Shown piece after piece: positions 58,160-64,000 of a stretch of DNA of 64,000 nt; the stretch's first letter is position 1, and each line of letters begins with the position of its first letter. The DNA is taken from the NCBI GenBank assembly GCA_003999685.1, contig CP021224.1, positions 1,612,001 to 1,676,000 of the forward strand, read 5' to 3'. The position numbers were made by a program, and so were the translations under genes. Source of the stretch: Taiwanofungus camphoratus (lineage: Eukaryota; Basidiomycota; Agaricomycetes; Polyporales; Taiwanofungaceae). The notes under the pieces are model-generated. The model made no database searches and had not been told where the DNA came from. It saw only the letters and a program-made list of their open reading frames with translations.

Positions 58160-61100
58160 GCATGCAGGGGTCAAGTGGTTGGGTTCTGGGTTGACAGTGA
58201 GGTGGTTTGCCTTTTTATACTGCTTCAGCAGTTCAGGGGCATGCTGCAAGTCATCTTTCTTTTGCCAGGTGTTGGTGGAGGCTGATCATCCCTTCCATTT
58301 GATAAGGAATTCCCACTTCCCACATTGGACATGATGCCTGTGGAGGCCTTCAACTTCATATTCTTCTTCCCCCTCAACCAGGTCTGGTGATGGCTTAGTG
58401 AAGTTTGGTTCATGCTCCACCATTTCCCTATAAGGGGTGAGCAGGGATGCATGAAATATCAGGTGGATCTTCCAGGTCTTCAGAAGTTGTAGTTTGTACA
58501 TCAATGGCCCCTTGACCTTGATGATTCTAAATGGCCCAAGCCATCTGGGATTAAACTTCCAGCTTATCATCCTCAGCCAGAGGTTTGTGGCTTCTAGCCA
58601 GACCTTGTCATCCTTCTGAAATGGCTTCCAGGAGAGAGGGGTTCAGTCTTCCATCAGCTTCCATGCTAACTCTTGTGCTGTGAGGGCCTCTTTGTGAGAT
58701 TCAGAGATCTGGGTCAGGTGGTCCTGGAGTGTGGAGTACTTCTCTGAGGGTTGAGGGGATCTGATGGCTTTTGGATCATATCTCATGATCAGCTTGAATG
58801 GAGAATCCTTCCTTTCAGTATGTGGGCACTTGATTGTGTGTGAATTCAAACTCTGAGATGTATCTGACCCATGTGTGAGGGTTGTTTGCACACAGAATTC
58901 TCCAGGCTGCTTCTAGTTCCTGATTGACCCATTCTGTGCTTCCATCAGATTGGGGGTGGTAAGTGATGGACATTGCCACTTTGACTCCAGTTAGCTTACA
59001 CCATTTGTGAAATGTGATGGCTGCAAACTGTGGTCCTTTGTCAGATCTGGTCAGATAAGCCATATCATCTGTACACATTGAGATAGAGGGCTTCTGCTGT
59101 TCCTATGGCATCTATGTTCTTGGTGCATGGCATAAGTATGATGCCCTTGGTGAGCTCCCTGTTTACTACTACCATGAGCATGTTGAACCCTTGTGACTCT
59201 GGTAGGTTGGTGATGAAGTCTACTGATATGTGCAAGAAGGGTCATGAATTCAGTTCCATTGGGATGGCCAGCAGTGGGGAATTCATTGGGTGCATGTTGA
59301 TCTTGCTTTCTTGGCATTTGGCACACCCCTCAACATACTTCTCAATGAATGTAGTCATCCCATACCAGAACCAGTCTCTTTGAGCAATGGTGAGGGTGCC
59401 CTGTGCCCCTGGGTGTGTTATAGCTGGTGTGTTGTGACAAAGTCAGATAACTTCTCAGTGCAGATCATCATCAGGGGGTATGTAGACTTGGTCTTTGTAC
59501 AAAATTAATCCTTCCTGTATGTCCCAGTCTGCCAGTTTTGTGCAAGCAAATCCTGTGCCTTTGAATGGTGGTACCTTCTTCTGTTTTAAGGTGTCAATTG
59601 TCTCGATGACCATCTTGTCATGACTGCGACATTCATGTATCTTTTCAATAATGGCCATGTTGGTGGTGTTGATGAACAGGTCAGAGGGTAGAAGGATGAC
59701 ATCTTCATTGTCATGTTCACTGCCTGGGTGGTCTGGTCATTGAGATAGGACATTGGCTACTATAAGTCAACTGCCCTTTTTGTTTAGCAGCTGTAAGTTG
59801 AACTGAGACAGGAACAGTTGCCAGTGAGCCTGTCATCAGTTCAGTCATTGGGCCTCATGGAAGTAGGTCAGGTTTTTGTGATCTGTAATCACTGTGACTT
59901 TATGTCCACTGCCCTTGAGGTGGTGACACCACTCCTTGAGTGCTTGCACAATGGCAAGGAGTTCCCTGTCATAGATCTGATAGTTGCACTCAGCTTCTTT
60001 CAGGCTCTTTGAGAGGAAGGCTGTGGGATGGAGTCAACCATCATTGTTGAGCTGTTGTAGTATCGCTCCAGTGGCAACTAGAGAGGCATCCACCTCAATG
60101 ATGAACAGTTTGGAGGGGTCTGGCATGCAAAGGATGGGCATGCTTGAAATGCATCACTTGAGCTCTTCAAAAGCCTCTTGGCAGACAGGCATCCAGTTCC
60201 ATTTTTTGATGTGTGCTTCTTTTTTACCACATTCAGAGGGTGAGCGATGTGAGAGAAGTTGTGTATGAAGTGTCGATAGTAATTGGCAAGTCCCATGAAC
60301 CTTTCAATGTCTTTCACCTTGGTGGGTGGGGGTCAGTCCACTATCTCAGATAGTTTGGCTTTGTCCATGTGTATCTGTCCAGGCAAGATCATCATCCCCA
60401 GGAAGTCCACCTTGATGACATCAAATGCACATTTTTCTGGTTTGACAAATAGGTCTAGTTCTTGTAGCCATTGTAGAACCCATCATGTCCAATCTTGGTG
60501 GACCTTTGCATCATCAGAGAAGATGAGGATGTCATCCATGTATATCATGATCCATCCTTTGGCAAGCATATCCTGGAAGCCATCATTCATCATGTGTTGG
60601 AAGGTAGCTGGTGCATTGCACATCTCAAAGAACATGACAGTGGGCTCAATGAGCTTGTCCTGGTTCCCATGCTTTACCATGAAAGTGCCCTTCCATTGGT
60701 CACCCTCCCTGATTCTGACATTGTTGTATCCATTTTGAAGATCCAGTTTGGTGAACATGATGGCCTTCTAGAGCTGGTTGATTAGTTCTCCTATTAGGGG
60801 CAGTGGGTAGGCATCCTTGACCGTGGCATTGTTCAGGTAGTGGTAGTCTTGGCACAGATGCAGCATCCTGTCCTTCTTTTGGACAAAGAAGGTGGGTTAT
60901 GCCATGGGGGAGTTCAACTCTCTGAGGTACCCCTTAGCCAGGTTTTCAGTTATAAACTTGTCCATTTTGGCCTGCTCATTTATGGACAGAGGGATCACTC
61001 CATATTTCATTGATATGAAGTTTGATTTCAGCTTGATGGTGTGGTCCCAGGGTTTTGATTTGGGAAAACAGTCAGAGGCTGCTTTTTCAAACACCCATTT

Positions 61101-61283
61101 GTAGTCCTATAGGTATTCCAGGACAAGGTCCTCCACTGATGGGGGTGGTTCCACTGGTATTTCTAGCTCTACAGCCTCCCTAACATTTAGTATCATCAGT
61201 TTGGAGTTTGAGAAGTGAGTAATCCTGTTTAGTGTCATTCCTTGTGAAGCTGGTGGCTGCAAAAGCCCTTCTTTGTTTGTGAG

Positions 61284-61729
61284 TGTTACAAGGTGGTACT
61301 GGTGTGGACGTACATTTTCATTTCTCTTACTCATTGGACTAGTGGGTTGTATACACTTACAATTACCACCATCATTTCAGATGGGCTGACTGTCACTCGC
61401 TTAGTTATGGACCATTACTCAGAGGGGGCCATCCAGTCCCCTGACTCATGGACACTTAGCAGATACAGGTACTGATACCTATGGGGTGGGGGCTGGCTTG
61501 CCCTAAACCCACTGTAGTACTTAAGGGGCTGGCTCACTGTGGAGTACCCCAATCTTGTCCTCCTTTAGTTACACTGTGTACTTTGGTACCTTTGTTACCT
61601 TAGTACTTTGTACTTACAACTGGGCTTGGCCCCAATACCTTTGTCTATTCACCAGGTCTTCTTGGACCATCTATCTCCTTGTGACTACACTAGGATATAG
61701 ATGACACAACTTAGCCTGCAACTGTCTTG
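61284..61729 (+). repeat. Partial LTR-A interrupting E7
   Basis: A plus-strand LTR-A begins at 61284 within the protease-RT linker of E7 and stops at 61729, where a second LTR-A starts. It probably received E8 as an insertion; its remaining part may lie beyond the window. Confidence 0.7.
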
Positions 61730-63313
61730 TGTTACAAGGCAGTACTGGTGCAGGCATACATTTTCATTTCCCTTTACTTATTGGACTAGCAGGTCATGTA
61801 CACTTATGATTACCATCATCATTCCAGATGGGCTGACCATCACCCACTTAGTTATGGACTGTTACTCAGAGGGGGCCATCTGGGCCTCTGACACAAGGAC
61901 ACTTAGTAGGTACTGATATCTGTGGGGGTGAAGGCCAGCTTGCCCTAAACCCACTGTAGTACTTAAGGGGCTGGCTCACTGCAGAGTACCCCAATCTTGT
62001 CCTCCTCAGTTACACCATGTACTTTGATACTGTCATTACCTTAGTACTCAGTACTTATACCTTTGTCAATCCAATGGGTCTTCTCAGACCATCTATCTCC
62101 CTGTGACTACACTAGGATATAGACAACATACTTAGCCTGCAACTCTCTTGAGACCATTGGGCTAGCGGTTGAAGACTTAGGTGTATACTTGTTGTCAGTC
62201 AGGCTGACTCCTCATATAACATTTCACATCTGACTACTCAAATGACTCACCATCACTAGTAGTCACTTATGGGCATAGACATCCCTGTAACATTAGGACA
62301 AGATTCCCAAACCCCTATCTGCAGATAGCGAACCAGAACAAGAAAACAGAAGAAATCAGGACCTCACCAATGTCCTCATAGGCAGGATTGGATAAGACCA
62401 GCATCTCTAAGAAAAGAGACTGGCAAGAGGAAGATTACTTGACTATGAGTACACACCATCAATTGTCTACCAGAGAGGGAGAGGCATGAGAGGGATGGAA
62501 TGATTCCTGGTGATAGTCTGGAGAGCTATTGCCTGGTAAAGAAGACTAAAAGAAGGAAGAAAAGAAGGAGAACTTCCCTGACCAGAAACAATGAAAGAAA
62601 ATGCACTTGGAATTTCATGGGACAGACTGCTCACACTGAGCAAAGAAGACCTTGGACTTTTCCAACCCTCTGCTGGAACCCTTGAGCAGGGGCAGGGAGG
62701 TGTAGGCTCCAAGAAAGAACAACAGCATGACCACCCTGAAATAGCATCAACATCATGAACTGGGACACATCATTGGAAAAAGAAGAGCTGCTACTGATGT
62801 AGGAAGGCAGGGCACATGGTTAAGGAGTGCCCAGAACCAAGGAAGCCTAGGTGAAAGGAACACAGCAGCACTAGCCCTGGAGAAGCTGATGATGAGCTTA
62901 ATGAGCAGTGCAGGACAGAACCTGGACTTTTGCAACCTCCTGATGTAATCAGGGGAGTAGGCTTTGGGGGGGCAACCACACAATCCCAGTACCCTGCAAG
63001 CACAGAACCCAAGTCACATTGGTCAACAGATGGGGATGACTTTGCATTGGATGAGACCCAGTCATACTTGGTCCCACTACTGGAGCAGTGAGGAAACTGA
63101 GGAATCAACAGAATTACCCGCAGCTGAGACCACCATAAGAGAATGGTTTCCCCATTTCCAGCACTTCACTGATGTCCCAAATAAAGGGACAGTGGTCAGG
63201 AGGGTGGGAGCCCTCAGATGAGCATACCCAGACAAGCCAGATGCTAGCAAGGACTGGGCCATATCAGCAGGAATCACACACATCAGATATCGAGACCAAA
63301 GCACCCTGTACAT
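61730..63313 (+). mobile_element. E8: 5' fragment of an A-type chromovirus
   Basis: A 563-bp 5' LTR-A (61730-62292) is followed by the family leader (TTAGGACAAGATTCC), the short gag-like part and a CCHC-like region at about 62785-62835, then the N-terminal part of the protease region, ending near CACCCTGTACAT. The rest is absent. It is the fourth copy in which only about 0.5 kb separates the LTR and the knuckle. Broken in several places. Confidence 0.75.
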
Positions 63314-63494
63314 ATATTCAGTTATATTGACATATATACTAAATATAATGATCTACAATGTAGATAACAAGTAATTAAGCCTGGTCTAGTCTGGCACCAG
63401 AGGTGAGGGATGCCTGCCCCAGTCCCTATCTCTATCCCTCTCCAGCTCATCAAATGTCATGCTTGTGTTCTTCTTGTGTGCCCTCTTCACACTG
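63314..63494. other. Short AT-rich spacer
   Basis: The first ~65 bp are very AT-rich (TATATTGACATATATAC and similar) and the rest is CT-rich. No gene or element end can be recognised. Confidence 0.35.
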
Positions 63495-64000
63495 TGTTAC
63501 AAGGCAATACAGGTGTGGGCGTACATTTCATTTTCTCTTTACTTCATGGACTAGCGGGTCGTGTACACTTACAATTACCACCACCATTCCAGACGGGCTG
63601 TCCGTTCCCGCTTAGTTATGGACCGTTACTCAGAGGGGGCCGTTTGAGCCTCTGGCTCAGGGACACTTAGTAGGTACTGATACCTGTGGAGCGAGGGCCA
63701 ACTTGCCCTAAACCACCATAGTACTTGAGGGGGTTGACTCACTGTGGAGTACCCCAATCTTGTCCTCCTTTGTTACACCCAGGTAACCCTTGTTACCTCG
63801 TTACCTTAGGTTACACTTCGGTAGCCTTAGTCTCACTGTGTACTTGGACACCGTCGTTGTCCTTGTACTTTGTATATACCTTTGTCTATTCAATGGGTCT
63901 TCTCAGACCATCTACTCTCTTGTGACTACACTCAGAGCTAGATGACACGACATAGCCTGCAATCCTCTCGAGACCGTTGGGCTAGCGGTTGAAGACTTAG
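63495..64000 (+). repeat. LTR-A, cut by the window end
   Basis: A CpG-rich LTR-A that matches the E1 and E6 LTRs closely, including the GTTACC-rich segment (about 63770-63825). It may be the 5' LTR of an element continuing to the right or a solo copy. Confidence 0.8.

Larger units (their letters stand above)
39050..61283 (-). mobile_element. E7: old D-type chromovirus, heavily interrupted
   Basis: E7 is the host element for most insertions in the right third of the window. Its 3' LTR-D (minus strand) is scattered over 39050-39110, 53649-53760, 55885-56057 and 56646-56807, separated by E5, a solo LTR-A and another LTR-A. Upstream on the minus strand follow the intact third ORF (57661-56843), an LTR-A (57708-58159), then chromodomain (about 58390-58200), GPY module (about 58540), integrase (about 59400-58830), RNase H (about 60180-59690), RT (about 60920-60330, box YMDDILIFS) and the protease-RT linker, where an LTR-A interrupts at 61284. 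Protease, gag and the 5' LTR are not seen. Its pol is broken at more than ten places; it must predate E5. Confidence 0.82.

Noticed and set aside
1-64000. tRNA, rRNA or other RNA genes
   Set aside because: I saw no cloverleaf-like segment with intact A and B boxes and no rRNA motif; a covariance-model scan would be needed to exclude them.

Overview
The window looks like a transposon-choked region of an Agaricomycete (mushroom-forming basidiomycete) genome. The grounds are three host genes with many 50-70 nt introns, including a fungal-type FunK1 kinase, an F-box protein and an actin, and Ty3/gypsy chromoviruses of the kind common in such genomes. I cannot name the genus. About 52 kb of the 64 kb is retrotransposon or other repeat; only about 10 kb (27.6-37.6 kb) is an intact, CpG-rich host gene island.

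Layout. 1-2020: 5' part of a minus-strand chromovirus (E1). 2021-5609: an old Ty3/gypsy pol of a different lineage (T1). 6006-7374: a decayed, spliced minus-strand gene of a fungal Cys-rich family. 7612-9773: two LTR-like elements (family C) head to head, a kilobase-scale palindrome. 9774-11559: the 3' end of a D-type element, then a spacer carrying a solo LTR-B. 11560-26080: chromovirus E2, split by a young, nearly whole chromovirus B (17191-25208, duplication CCTAG). 26176-27594 and 37628-39049: two direct copies of an unclassified 1.42 kb repeat that bracket the host island. In the island, the F-box gene (minus) and the actin gene (plus) diverge, and FunK1 (plus) follows. 39050-64000: a deep nest of chromoviruses. 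E7 (minus) is the oldest and received E5, E8 and several LTRs; E5 in turn received E6 and an LTR-C.

Four LTR families (A, B, C, D) recur, with a fifth LTR-like element (G). Exact 5-bp target duplications can be read for E5 (AGGGT), B (CCTAG), solo LTR-B (ATACA) and two solo LTR-As (GTGAC, AGAAG), and a near-exact one for E6 (ATCCG/ATCCA), so the order of many insertions can be reconstructed. The A and D elements are CpG-poor and differ from one another mostly by transitions, which suggests methylation-linked or RIP-like decay; B is CpG-rich and its two LTRs differ at about two sites.

The most interesting item is a third reading frame after the pol chromodomain, just before the 3' LTR. It occurs in B (461 codons) and in the A/D lineages (272 codons intact in E7; also in E5 and E2). 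Its proteins differ greatly in sequence but carry CCHC zinc knuckles, a pair where the frame is fully visible. I do not recognise it as a named family; it may be an accessory nucleic-acid-binding protein of fungal chromoviruses. On the host side, the divergent 375-residue actin gene has ten exons, one of them only 6 nt long.
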